Notes under the pieces: model-generated
Seen by the model: only the letters and a program-made list of their open reading frames with translations
Databases searched by the model: none
Told to the model about the DNA's origin: nothing
Source of the DNA: an uncultured Selenomonadales bacterium
GTDB taxonomy: Bacteria; Bacillota; Clostridia; Christensenellales; QALW01
Length of the DNA stretch: 26,691 nucleotides
Assembly (NCBI GenBank): GCA_905200615.1
Contig: CAJKLB010000033.1
Coordinates: 1-26,691 of the forward strand
Reading direction: 5' to 3'
Shown here: in pieces, positions 16,275-23,935 of the stretch
Numbering within the stretch: the first letter of the stretch is position 1
How the letters are laid out: every line of letters begins with the position of its first letter
Program-made: the position numbers and the translations under genes

Positions 16275-17576
16275 TTATCGCTTTTTTAAATCTCCCGTGG
16301 CCGGATTGTCAATCAGCCTGCCGTCCTGCGTAAAACGGGAGCCATGACAAGGGCAATCCCAGGTATGCTCATAAGGATTCCACTTTAACGCACAGCCTAA
16401 ATGCGGACAACGTCTGGCTGCAGGGGTCAACAGATTTACAATGGATTCAAAAGCGTTGACGGCCAATTGCGGGCGGAGTATAGTACGTGACGGAGAGAAT
16501 ACTTCCGCATAGGGATTTCGTTTTCCCTGAATGAAATCGCATAAGATCATTGCCGAAACCATAGACGACGTCATCCCCCATTTATTAAAACCGGTAGCAA
16601 CGTATAAATTTGATGTACCGGCAGAATAAGCGCCGATATACGGAACGCCGTCCAATGTCATGCAATCCTGCGCGGCCCAGTGATATCTTTCTGCCGCGTT
16701 TGGATAATACCGTCGCGCAAAATCACGCAATTCTGCCCAGTTCCCTCCTTTTTTTCCGGTACGATGGTCTCCGCCTCCGATAAGCAATAGATTGGCATAA
16801 TTACGGAAAGACATTCCTTTTTGCGCCTCGTCTACATACATGCCCGCCACATTCTGCGCGTTTTCAAGCGCAAGCACATAAGAACGATGCTGATACATTT
16901 TCAGAAAATAGCTCCCGTGCTTATTCAAAAACGGGAAATGAGTAGCCACAATAATATTTTTTGCGGTAATTTTACCATGATCCGTAATTGCTGTGGTTCC
17001 CAATAACTCACGCACTGTTGTATGTTCGTAAATATGCAGCCCTTTTGAAACAGCTGAAATAAATTTTAACGGATGAAACTGTGCCTGACCGGAATATTTT
17101 ACTGCGCCGGCTACAGAAAAAGGCAAGGGAAGATGCTTGACAAATTCCGCGTGGCCTCCGAGCTTTTCAAGGGCTAAAATTTCTTTTTCTATTTTTTCGC
17201 GGTGATCAAGCGAATAAACATAAGAAGGTTTTTCTTCAAAATCACAATCAATCTTGCTGCACAAACCGCGATATCTTCCCAGGGCGGTTTCATTGGCGTA
17301 AAAATACTGTTTTGCCCTTTCCACACCAAATTCGCGAATCAGCTTATCATAAATCAATCCATGCTGCGAGGTAATTTTAGCGGTTGTATTTTGGGTAATA
17401 CCGCCGCATAGAGTGCCAGCCTCTGCAAGCACATACGGTATGCCCGCTTGATGAAGCGTATATGCGCATAAAATTCCGGCCATTCCCCCTCCGATGATAA
17501 GTACATCTGTTGTGATTTCTTGTTTCAGGCTTTCAAAAGTACAACCATTTGATGTCTGTTCCCATAATGAGCCCAT
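16275..17576 (-). CDS. FAD-dependent oxidoreductase with C-terminal Rieske [2Fe-2S] domain (YhfW-like)
   Basis: 433 residues, a fusion of a DAO-type flavoprotein and a Rieske cluster domain as in B. subtilis YhfW. The FAD-binding Rossmann motif is VLIIGGGMAGIL (Gly29, Gly31, Gly34), and ATGFNKWGMTSSM near residue 330 is the second FAD contact typical of the family. The Rieske boxes are CPHLGC (from Cys390) and CPCHGS (from Cys408): predicted ligands Cys390, His392, Cys408 and His411, with Cys395 and Cys410 placed to form the stabilising disulfide. All are intact. The start has GGGGAGG upstream. The gene stands alone and is divergent from the tocopherol-cyclase-like gene. The physiological substrate is unknown for this group. 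Confidence 0.88.
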   Translation of the reverse strand: MGSLWEQTSNGCTFESLKQEITTDVLIIGGGMAGILCAYTLHQAGIPYVLAEAGTLCGGITQNTTAKITSQHGLIYDKLIREFGVERAKQYFYANETALGRYRGLCSKIDCDFEEKPSYVYSLDHREKIEKEILALEKLGGHAEFVKHLPLPFSVAGAVKYSGQAQFHPLKFISAVSKGLHIYEHTTVRELLGTTAITDHGKITAKNIIVATHFPFLNKHGSYFLKMYQHRSYVLALENAQNVAGMYVDEAQKGMSFRNYANLLLIGGGDHRTGKKGGNWAELRDFARRYYPNAAERYHWAAQDCMTLDGVPYIGAYSAGTSNLYVATGFNKWGMTSSMVSAMILCDFIQGKRNPYAEVFSPSRTILRPQLAVNAFESIVNLLTPAARRCPHLGCALKWNPYEHTWDCPCHGSRFTQDGRLIDNPATGDLKKR

Positions 17577-17700
17577 GATGCATCCTCCCCAAAATCAATT
17601 TTACAAATAGTATTTCTCAAATAACGGCGACTATTCCAAACAAAGAATTGTATTGAGAAAAAGACAAAAAGGCATATAAAATATCCGGAAACAACCTTGG

Positions 17701-17727
17701 ACTTTTCAACGCATGAAAAGTATTTTT
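17701..17727 (+). other. Terminator-like hairpin in a divergent intergenic region
   Basis: ACTTTTCA (17701-17708) and TGAAAAGT (17714-17721) form a perfect 8-bp stem with a 5-base loop, followed by ATTTTT. No gene upstream on the plus strand needs it: it sits between two divergently oriented genes. It could belong to a short unannotated RNA, or be an operator-like inverted repeat. Confidence 0.4.
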
Positions 17728-17797
17728 ACGATCACGCAAACAGCCCGAACTTTTAATCGTTTTTGCGGAATAATTTTATAAAAATCTAAAAGAATAA

Positions 17798-17806
17798 TGG
17801 TATAAA
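17798..17806 (+). promoter_or_regulatory. Extended -10 of the tocopherol-cyclase-like gene
   Basis: TGGTATAAA (TG, one base, then TATAAA at 17801-17806), about 25 bases before the start region. No good -35 is present at 17-18 bases, so it would rely on the extended -10. Confidence 0.35.
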
Positions 17807-17831
17807 ATTTACGCAAAAGGGGGTATTATGC

Positions 17832-18682
17832 GTGCGTGAATATTTCTGCGGATGGTATTTCAAATGTCAGTCTGACGCGCAGACACTGGCGGTCATTCCC
17901 GCGGTTCATCAATCAAAGAAAAAAAATCGTGTTCCGTTCAAATCATCACAGAGGAAGGGTCTTGGAATATTGACTTTCCTTATCATAAATATCATAAACA
18001 AAAAAAACAGTTTCACATTTTGGCAGGTGAAAACCTCTTCGGCAGGGACGGAATTAAACTATGCATCCATACAGGAGATTTTTCCGCTCAAGGCTCTGTT
18101 AGCTTCGGGCCTTTTTCTCCTCTTCGATATGATATCATGGGACCCTTTCATTATCTGCCGTTTATGGAATGCCGGCATAGCGTTATAAGCATGAAGCATA
18201 CGGTAACCGGCCGGCTGTGCATCAATGGGATAAACTATTGTTTTGAGAATGGAATCGGTTATATTGAAGGAGATCGCGGGTATTCTTTCCCCAAAGAATA
18301 TGCATGGACACAGTGTATTTTTGATGGGGGATCTCTTATGCTCAGTGTGGCGGATATCCCGTTTGGATTTTTTCATTTTACAGGGATAATCAGTGTAATT
18401 CAATGGCAAGGAAAAGAGTACCGTTTGGCTACTTATCTCGGTGCAAAAGCCATTACTATTGAAAACGGTGAAATTATAATTTGCCAGGGAGATATGATTT
18501 TTTCGGCAAAGCTGATGGAAAAGCATACGCATCCTCTTTTCGCGCCGGTAAGCGGCGCGATGAACCGAACGATTCACGAAAGCGCTTCCTGCCGCGCGTG
18601 TTATTGCTTTAAGCAAAATGGGCGCACGCTGTTTTCCTTTGAAACATCAAAGGCTTCTTTTGAATATGAATACTTCAATTGA
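17832..18682 (+). pseudogene. Tocopherol-cyclase-like protein, frameshifted in an A8 run
   Basis: Two frames together encode one protein of about 283 residues. Frame one starts at GTG 17832 with REYFCGWYFKCQ and reads normally through VHQSKKK. After an A8 run at 17919-17926 the family sequence continues in the -1 frame (SCSVQIITEEGSWNIDF, then LRYDIMGPFHYLPFMECRHS, NGTGY-like ENGIGYIEGDRG, YAWTQC, ATYLGA) to the stop at 18682. Without a shift, frame one ends at 18188 with unrelated sequence. Nine (or six) A would restore one frame. The start region also holds CGTG twice in tandem (17831-17838): an ATG at 17828 reads only three codons, but removing one CGTG would give ATG-CGT-GAA in the right frame. 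The family (PF14249-like) includes plant tocopherol cyclases; the bacterial members' role is unknown. GGGGG lies 8 bases before the GTG. Confidence 0.75.
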
Positions 18683-18811
18683 TATCTTTGCGTTTTTTAT
18701 TATATTCAAAAATCCGATTTCAAAAACAGGTGTCAGATGGCACATTTTAGGGCATTCTTTTTGACAGATTTCATATTTGGGGAAAAGGAAAATGAATAGA
18801 ATGAGAACAGC

Positions 18812-18856
18812 AAAAAGAGAGGGAACTGTCTTATCATGACAGCTCCCTCTCTTTTT
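18812..18856. terminator. Strong bidirectional terminator
   Basis: Arms of 19 bases (18812-18830 and 18838-18856) pair with a single A/C mismatch around a 7-base loop; the GC-rich core is GAGAGGGA/TCCCTCTC. Both ends are A5 or T5, giving U-tracts on either strand. It serves the tocopherol-cyclase-like gene (+) and cysK (-). Confidence 0.9.
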
Positions 18857-18874
18857 AAGGAAAGATAGCTTGTT

Positions 18875-19027
18875 TTATAAGTTTTTCCGAAAAAGCAATG
18901 TTTTTAAATTTTTTGCAAATTGCTCTGCCTCATAATACAGAAAGCTCAATACTTTGGCGTTTTCGTCATCTTCTTTGCGGCGGGTATATGCTGTTTTAGC
19001 AAAGAGGAGGATCTTTCCCGCGTCGGG
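18875..19027 (-). pseudogene. Startless open frame downstream of cysK, possible gene remnant
   Basis: In the same frame as cysK but separated from it by two stops (19034-19036 and 19028-19030), about 50 codons stay open to TAA at 18875-18877. The reading is protein-like: AGKILLFAKTAYTRRKEDDE, then a helical stretch with VLSFLYYEAEQFAKNLKTLL. No ATG or GTG start exists; the only alternative, an internal TTG, would leave 24 residues. It lies between cysK and the shared terminator, so it is transcribed. It may be the end of a deleted gene or simply a 3' untranslated region. Confidence 0.3.
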
Positions 19028-19033
19028 TTAAAA

Positions 19034-19969
19034 TTATTCCTCTGGAAACAGTCCCGCCGAAAAATACCTTTCTCCGTTATCGGGAAAAAGCACAACAATG
19101 GTCTTGTCCTTATTTTCGGGTCTTTTCGCAAGCGTCATTGCCGCCGCCAGCGCCGCACCGGAACTGATTCCTACCAGGATTCCTTCTTTTACGCCTATGT
19201 CACGGGCACTTTCAAAAGCATCCGCGTCGGATATCGCTATAATCTCATCATATATTCCGGTATTCAGTGTATCGGGAATAAAGCCCGCGCCTATTCCCTG
19301 TATGGCATGGGTACCGGCTTTTCCTTGAGAAAGCACCGGAGAATTCTCGGGTTCTAGCGCGACTATTTTTATCCCGGAATTTCTGCTTTTTAAGTATTCA
19401 CCCACACCCGAAACAGTACCGCCCGTGCCTACGCCGGCAACGAATATATCCACTTTTCCGTCCGTATCATTCCATATTTCAACTCCGGTTGTTTCTCTGT
19501 GCGCTTGAGCATTCACAGGGTTTGTAAACTGGCCGGGAATAAAACTTCCCGGAATTTCCCGCGCCAATTCCTCTGCCTTGGCGATCGCGCCTTTCATTCC
19601 CTTAGATCCCTCGGTAAGCACCAACTCAGCGCCATATGCCTTTACGGCAATTCTTCTTTCTTTCGACATGGTTTCCGGCATCACAATGATCATTTTGTAT
19701 CCCTTTGCCGCCGCAATTGCCGCAAGACCGATACCCGTATTTCCGGAAGTAGGCTCTATAATAACGGAATCCGGCTTTAAGAGCCCCTTTTTCTCAGCAT
19801 CTTCTATCATGGCCTTTGCCACTCTGTCTTTTACTGAACCCGCAGGATTAAAGTATTCAAGCTTAGCCAGAATTTTTGCCGATATGCCGTATTCCTTTTC
19901 AATATGCGTAAGCTCCAGAAGCGGAGTTTTCCCTACAAGCTGATCGGCGGAAGTATAAATTTTTGCCAT
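19034..19969 (-). CDS. cysK: Cysteine synthase A (O-acetylserine sulfhydrylase)
   Basis: 311 residues, normal length. This PLP enzyme makes L-cysteine from O-acetylserine and sulfide. The PLP lysine is in NPAGSVKDR (Lys47). The substrate-binding loop PTSGNTGIGLA, the phosphate-binding GTGGTVSGVG, and VGISSGAALAAA near the end are all present. ATG 19969 is chosen because AAGGAGG lies about 6 bases upstream; an in-frame ATG at 19993 would start before the Shine-Dalgarno. No cysE or sulfur-uptake gene is adjacent. Expression is likely regulated through the long leader and the paired promoters upstream. Confidence 0.95.
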   Translation of the reverse strand: MAKIYTSADQLVGKTPLLELTHIEKEYGISAKILAKLEYFNPAGSVKDRVAKAMIEDAEKKGLLKPDSVIIEPTSGNTGIGLAAIAAAKGYKMIIVMPETMSKERRIAVKAYGAELVLTEGSKGMKGAIAKAEELAREIPGSFIPGQFTNPVNAQAHRETTGVEIWNDTDGKVDIFVAGVGTGGTVSGVGEYLKSRNSGIKIVALEPENSPVLSQGKAGTHAIQGIGAGFIPDTLNTGIYDEIIAISDADAFESARDIGVKEGILVGISSGAALAAAMTLAKRPENKDKTIVVLFPDNGERYFSAGLFPEE

Positions 19970-19974
19970 AATAT

Positions 19975-20175
19975 CCTCCTTACTCAACCGCATAAATATG
20001 CCGTTAAAAATTTTATGCTTTGTTTTTCCGTAAAAATGCCTGTGCTGTGAATTTTTACGGCAGCAGTTTCATGCATTTCCGAAATGCTTCTGCGGATGAT
20101 GTATAAGAAAAATTTATCTGTCTTCTTAATTCATCCGTAAAAGCCTTTGTTTTTATTCAATATATCTTTTATACG
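19975..20175 (-). promoter_or_regulatory. Structured 5' leader of cysK, four consecutive hairpins
   Basis: Read in transcript order: hairpin 1 is CGGATGA/TCATCCG (20131-20137 with 20093-20099), continued inside by TAAGAA/TTCTTA (20123-20128 with 20104-20109). Hairpin 2 is GCAG/CTGC outer (20090-20093 with 20063-20066) and GCATTT/AAATGC inner (20082-20087 with 20073-20078). Hairpin 3 is a perfect 10-bp stem CCGTAAAAAT/ATTTTTACGG (20051-20060 with 20028-20037). Hairpin 4 is GCATAAA/TTTATGC (20012-20018 with 19990-19996), ending 9 bases before the ribosome site. No T-box or SAM-riboswitch consensus was recognised. A 30-codon frame (20076 to 19984) starts between hairpins 2 and 3 but lacks a good ribosome site. 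Confidence 0.55.
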
Positions 20176-20181
20176 CGTACA

Positions 20182-20224
20182 GTTATAACAATACGATTAT
20201 AGTCCTGTCAACGTTATTTGTAAA
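20182..20224 (-). promoter_or_regulatory. Two overlapping promoters of cysK
   Basis: Promoter 1 is TTTACA (20224-20219), a 17-base spacer and TATAAT (20201-20196). Promoter 2 is TTGACA (20211-20206), an 18-base spacer and TATAAC (20187-20182). The -35 of promoter 2 lies in the spacer of promoter 1, so one bound factor could affect both. The resulting leader is about 205-220 nt. Confidence 0.65.
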
Positions 20225-20229
20225 CAGTT

Positions 20230-20568
20230 TTATCGAAAAATAAAAGCCTTCCGTTTTTGCGTAAAAGAAAAGTGAATTTCAGCTGTTCTTAGTTCTTCTT
20301 GTTTTCTCATTTTTACAATCTGATTTTTATCGCAAATATAAGATTTCATAACAAGATATATGCTGTTTCCGCCGATCAAGCATAGACATTTTTTATCGTG
20401 TTTCCGATAAATTTTCGCTGATTTTTTCTCTTCTTTTGATATTGTGCTTTTTATGGATTTAAAGCTCTGCATATTCTTTCTTGCGCGGATTCCGTGCCGA
20501 TGCTATTCTCTTTATTCTGCATAAAATATATTTTCTCATTGAGTGCTAAAAAAAACAATTTTATGATC
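20230..20568. other. Intergenic region without a supported gene
   Basis: About 340 AT-rich bases upstream of both cysK (-) and the GH116 gene (+). A minus-strand frame of 80 codons (20230-20472) is Lys/Arg/Ser-rich, has only a weak AGAAAG before its ATG and resembles no family, so I do not call it. No hairpin or repeat stands out. Confidence 0.5.
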
Positions 20569-20597
20569 TTGCTTTTTTGTATTCCTTATATTACAAT
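20569..20597 (+). promoter_or_regulatory. Promoter of the GH116 gene
   Basis: TTGCTT (20569-20574), a 17-base spacer and TACAAT (20592-20597). The ATG at 20634 follows after a leader of about 30 nt that contains GGAGG. Confidence 0.6.
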
Positions 20598-20633
20598 CAA
20601 AATAGCATAAAAGAATCGATGGAGGAAACGAAT

Positions 20634-23210
20634 ATGAACTATTGCGGTAAAAACCGCCGCGCGATCAGCTTCCCTTTAGGAGGCATCGGCAGCGGATGTA
20701 TCGGTCTTTCCGGTTATGGACAACTGATCGATTGGGAAATCTTTAATCGCCCTTCCAAGGGCAGCAGCAACGGACTTTCTCATTTTGCAATAAAAGCGGA
20801 TGACGGAAATCAAATATTGGATGCGAAAGTACTGCATGCTGATATAGATACGGAATGTATGGGATCCTTTTCACAGGGGAATTTCGGTCACGGAAGCCCG
20901 CGCAGTACCATGATGGGCTTTCCGCATTTTAAAGACTGCGTTTTTAACGGGGAATTTCCCTTTGCGGAAATTGAATTTATCGATCCCTCTTTTCCCGGCC
21001 AGGTTATGCTGCATGCCTTTAATCCGCTGATTCCGACTAACGAAGATGATTCGTCCATTCCCGCGGCGTTTTTTTCTATTGTTGTGAAAAACACTACGAA
21101 TAGAGCATTGCATTACACTGCCGCAGGTTCCCTGAACAATCCCTTTTCTGCGCAAGAAGGAAAGAATACATACTGCCAAAAAGAAAATATCCATATGATA
21201 AAACTGCAGGATATAGCCCATACAAACGATGAAATCGCCTACGGTGATCTTTCAATTGCCTGCGAGGCTGAAGAGGTTTTCTTTCAGGAATACTGGTTTT
21301 CCGGCAGATGGTTTGATTCCGTAGGGGTCTTCTGGCAAGAATTTTCCGCTTTAGGCAATTTAAAAAACCGCCGGTATGCTTCCGTAAAAGGAAATGAATG
21401 CACGGCTACGCTGACCGCCGGCGCATGGATCCGGCCGGGAGAAAGTAAAGAATTTCGTTTCATTATTTCATGGAATATTCCCAATAACCATAACTATTGG
21501 ACAGATGCTAATACAGAGAAAAAAAATCAATGGCAGCAGTATAACAAATGGAAAAATTATTACAGCATACTGTTTGCCGACTCCTCAGCTTCGGCCTTTT
21601 ATGGGCTAAAAAACTGGGATCGCCTTTTTACCGGTACCAAGCTGTATCATGACGCGTTATTTGCCTCCTCTTTACCGGAAGAAGTGCTTGACGCCGTATC
21701 CGCAACGGTTTCGGTTTTAAAAAGCGCTACGGTACTGCGACTGGAAAACGGTGCACTCTATGGTTGGGAAGGCTGTAACGCCACCACGGGTTCTTGTGAG
21801 GGCAGTTGTACCCATGTTTGGGCGTATACCTATGCCTTGTGCTTCCTTTTTCCGCGTCTGGAGCGTTCGATGCGTGACTTGGAATGGAGCTATACCCAAA
21901 AACCGGACGGCAGTCTCGCCTTTCGCCTGATGCTGCCGCTGGAGCGTGAGCCATGGAACTTTCGTGCCTGTGCCGACGGTCAATTTGCCACTATTTTTAA
22001 AACGTATCGAGAATATAAAATATGCGGGGATGAAAAATGGCTGCGTGAGAAATGGCCTTTTGTGAAAAAAGCATTGGAATACGCATGGAATCCGCAAAAT
22101 GATGATCTTTGGGATCCAGACGCTTCCGGTATTTTAACCGGGCGTCAGCATCATACACTGGATATGGAACTGTTCGGCGCAAATTCATGGCTGCAGAGCA
22201 TGTATTTGGCAGCGCTGAAGGCTTGCGCTGAAATGGCGCTTGTACTGGGGGAGAAAGATTGCGCGCGGCAATACCGTAAAATGTTTGAAAACGGGAAAAA
22301 ATGGGCGGAAGAGCATCTGTTTAACGGAGAATATTTTCACCAGCAAATTGATATTACGCAAAAAACAATTTTGGAAAAGTATACAAAAGGAGCCTCTATA
22401 CTGGGCGGCAGCACAACGGAAGACTATTGGAGCGAAGAGTTGGGGGAAATCAAATATCAAATTGGCCAAGGCTGTGCTATTGATCAGGTTTTGGGACAGT
22501 GGCACGCTAATTTGATTGGGCTCGGCCAAATTTTTGACCGTAAAAAAGTTCGTGCGGCGCTGAACGCGATCTATCGTTATAACTACAAACCCGATATGCG
22601 CAAACATGTGAATCCCTGCCGTATATATTGCATGAATGATGAAAGCGGCACCGTGATTTGCAGCTTTCCTGCCGTTAAGCCCATGATTCCGGTACCGTAC
22701 AGCGAAGAAACTATGCACGGCTTTGAATATCAAGCCGCAGCGCATATGATTCAAGAGGGAATGATAAAAAAGGGGCTTACTCTGGTACGGGCGGTCCGCC
22801 GACGTTATGACGGAGCCCGGCGCAATCCCTGGAACGAGATGGAGTGCGGCTCTAATTACGCGCGTTCCATGGCAGCCTTTTCCCTGTTGCCTGCTTTTTC
22901 CGGCATGAAATACGATGCGGCTAAAGGCCTTTTAAGCTTTGCTCCGGTGCAAAAGAAAGAAAACTTCCGTTGCTTCTGGTCCTTAGACAGCGGCTTTGGC
23001 ATTGTGGAAATCACAAAAAATAAGGCGGTAATCCGGGTACTTTATGGCAGCCTGCGTCTTTCCCAAACGGGATTCGGAAAAAAAGCTGCCCCCGTGCAGG
23101 TTCTGATAGAAGACCGACCGATTGATTTTTCATTCAAGAATATGTCTGTTTCCATTTCCGAGGCACTGCTGCGGCAAGGCCAGGAAATCCAGGTGCTTTA
23201 CGGTGAATAA
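20634..23210 (+). CDS. GH116-family glycosidase (GBA2-type beta-glucosidase-like)
   Basis: 858 residues, a cytoplasmic enzyme with no signal peptide. The N-terminal beta-sandwich domain (about 1-330) begins with RAISFPLGGIGSGCIGLSG and DWEIFNRP, typical of the GH116 N-domain. The (alpha/alpha)6 catalytic domain (about 340-800) carries WEGCNATTGSCEGSCTHVWA and DLWDPDASGILTG followed by HHTLDMELFGANSWLQSMYL. By comparison with known members, the acid/base is probably Asp510 (in TLDMELFG) and the best nucleophile candidate is Glu379 (in WEGC); Glu389 is an alternative. Family activities include beta-glucosidase and glucosylceramidase; the substrate here is not predicted. ATG 20634 follows GGAGG, while the frame extends upstream to a TTG at 20577. 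It is a single-gene unit with promoter and terminator. Confidence 0.88.
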   Translation: MNYCGKNRRAISFPLGGIGSGCIGLSGYGQLIDWEIFNRPSKGSSNGLSHFAIKADDGNQILDAKVLHADIDTECMGSFSQGNFGHGSPRSTMMGFPHFKDCVFNGEFPFAEIEFIDPSFPGQVMLHAFNPLIPTNEDDSSIPAAFFSIVVKNTTNRALHYTAAGSLNNPFSAQEGKNTYCQKENIHMIKLQDIAHTNDEIAYGDLSIACEAEEVFFQEYWFSGRWFDSVGVFWQEFSALGNLKNRRYASVKGNECTATLTAGAWIRPGESKEFRFIISWNIPNNHNYWTDANTEKKNQWQQYNKWKNYYSILFADSSASAFYGLKNWDRLFTGTKLYHDALFASSLPEEVLDAVSATVSVLKSATVLRLENGALYGWEGCNATTGSCEGSCTHVWAYTYALCFLFPRLERSMRDLEWSYTQKPDGSLAFRLMLPLEREPWNFRACADGQFATIFKTYREYKICGDEKWLREKWPFVKKALEYAWNPQNDDLWDPDASGILTGRQHHTLDMELFGANSWLQSMYLAALKACAEMALVLGEKDCARQYRKMFENGKKWAEEHLFNGEYFHQQIDITQKTILEKYTKGASILGGSTTEDYWSEELGEIKYQIGQGCAIDQVLGQWHANLIGLGQIFDRKKVRAALNAIYRYNYKPDMRKHVNPCRIYCMNDESGTVICSFPAVKPMIPVPYSEETMHGFEYQAAAHMIQEGMIKKGLTLVRAVRRRYDGARRNPWNEMECGSNYARSMAAFSLLPAFSGMKYDAAKGLLSFAPVQKKENFRCFWSLDSGFGIVEITKNKAVIRVLYGSLRLSQTGFGKKAAPVQVLIEDRPIDFSFKNMSVSISEALLRQGQEIQVLYGE

Positions 23211-23283
23211 AAAAGTGAGCGGCCATCCTTATTGTTTTCTTTTTGGATAAAATTGTCCTTGCCAAAATTGAGAAGGAAGAAAA

Positions 23284-23313
23284 AGCAGATTGTTTAAAAA
23301 ACAGTCTGCTTTT
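23284..23313 (+). terminator. Terminator of the GH116 gene
   Basis: AGCAGATTGTT (23284-23294) and AACAGTCTGCT (23300-23310) form an 11-bp stem with one U-G pair and a 5-base loop, followed by TTTTG. It starts about 70 bases after the stop codon. Confidence 0.85.
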
Positions 23314-23935
23314 GTTGTTAAAGTAAATGATTAGTAAAAAATTTTTTAGCAGCTTTTACAGAAGGATCCCACCACATTTTCAAAAAGCAACGAATAAAGA
23401 TTTTTTCAAATATTCGGCGCTCATGGGAAAACGTCTCTTTGAATTTCCATGTTTAAGAAGCGGTGTTTCTGTTCATAGCAAACCCGTTGCCGTGCCCGCA
23501 ACGCTTTAAGCGGTATCCTCTCTTTGGTATACTGATCTTGTTCTGTGCAATTTTCACACCGATGTTTTTTGATGCAATTCTTCAAGTGTGTCCGAATTTT
23601 TTCATTTGAGACTATATTTTTTCGAAACTTAGTGGTATTTTGTCTGTTGCGGTTCTTTCTGAAATACTGTATATTTTTTACCGACTGCTGCTTTTTATGC
23701 TTCGCTTCGTTTTTTTCTTAGCAAAAAAGTCCTCTCTATGAGGACTTTGAAGTTAAAACGGCCGTGCTGTTTTTTCTCCTTTCCGGATGCCGGTTTATGT
23801 TTAGGAATCATACACAGCTTTTTGCTTTAGGCAGTGCGCCGTCTTCAGCATCGGCAGCTTCTGTTTACAAAAAGGTATATTTCAGCTGATTTGACTCTTT
23901 ACGCGCTGCTTTATCTATAAAAGGATACCGCAATG
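23314..23935. other. Gene-poor region, no supported gene
   Basis: About 620 bases between converging transcription units. A 60-codon plus-strand frame (23327-23509) has no ribosome site and no family resemblance. The overlapping minus strand has a startless frame containing CENCTEQDQYTKERIPLK, which could be a relic but is not identifiable. The only clear structure is the hairpin at 23723-23748. Confidence 0.45.
23723..23748 (-). terminator. Minus-strand terminator, downstream of the ppiB operon
   Basis: AAAGTCCTC (23726-23734) and GAGGACTTT (23740-23748) form a perfect 9-bp stem with a 5-base loop. The six A at 23723-23728 give a U-tract when read on the minus strand. It lies about 190 bases past the ppiB stop, so the operon would have a long 3' end or an undetected small gene before it. 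Confidence 0.75.

Noticed and set aside
17919..17926. Programmed -1 frameshift as the sole explanation of the tocopherol-cyclase-like gene
   Set aside because: AAA-AAA slippage is possible, but I see no clear downstream stimulatory structure, and simple indel loss or an assembly error is at least as likely.
19984..20076. 30-codon upstream frame in the cysK leader
   Set aside because: Only GGAAA close to the ATG as ribosome site, a single Cys codon, and overlap with two hairpins; kept only as a remark in the leader entry.
19975..20175. T-box or SAM riboswitch for cysK
   Set aside because: No T-box TGGNACCGCG-type sequence and no SAM-I core was seen; the leader hairpins are real but unassigned.
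20230..20472. Minus-strand 80-codon frame upstream of cysK
   Set aside because: Lys/Ser-rich, weak ribosome site, no family resemblance; the cysK promoters lie immediately beyond its end.
22185..22754. 189-codon minus-strand frame within the GH116 gene
   Set aside because: Antisense shadow of a conserved catalytic domain, with no start signals.
23327..23509. Plus-strand 60-codon frame after the GH116 terminator
   Set aside because: No Shine-Dalgarno before the ATG and no recognisable motif; it follows directly after a terminator without a promoter.
23460..23620. Minus-strand CENC-type frame resembling a transposase zinc-binding segment
   Set aside because: No start, no terminal repeats, no further transposase motif; too little to call a mobile element.
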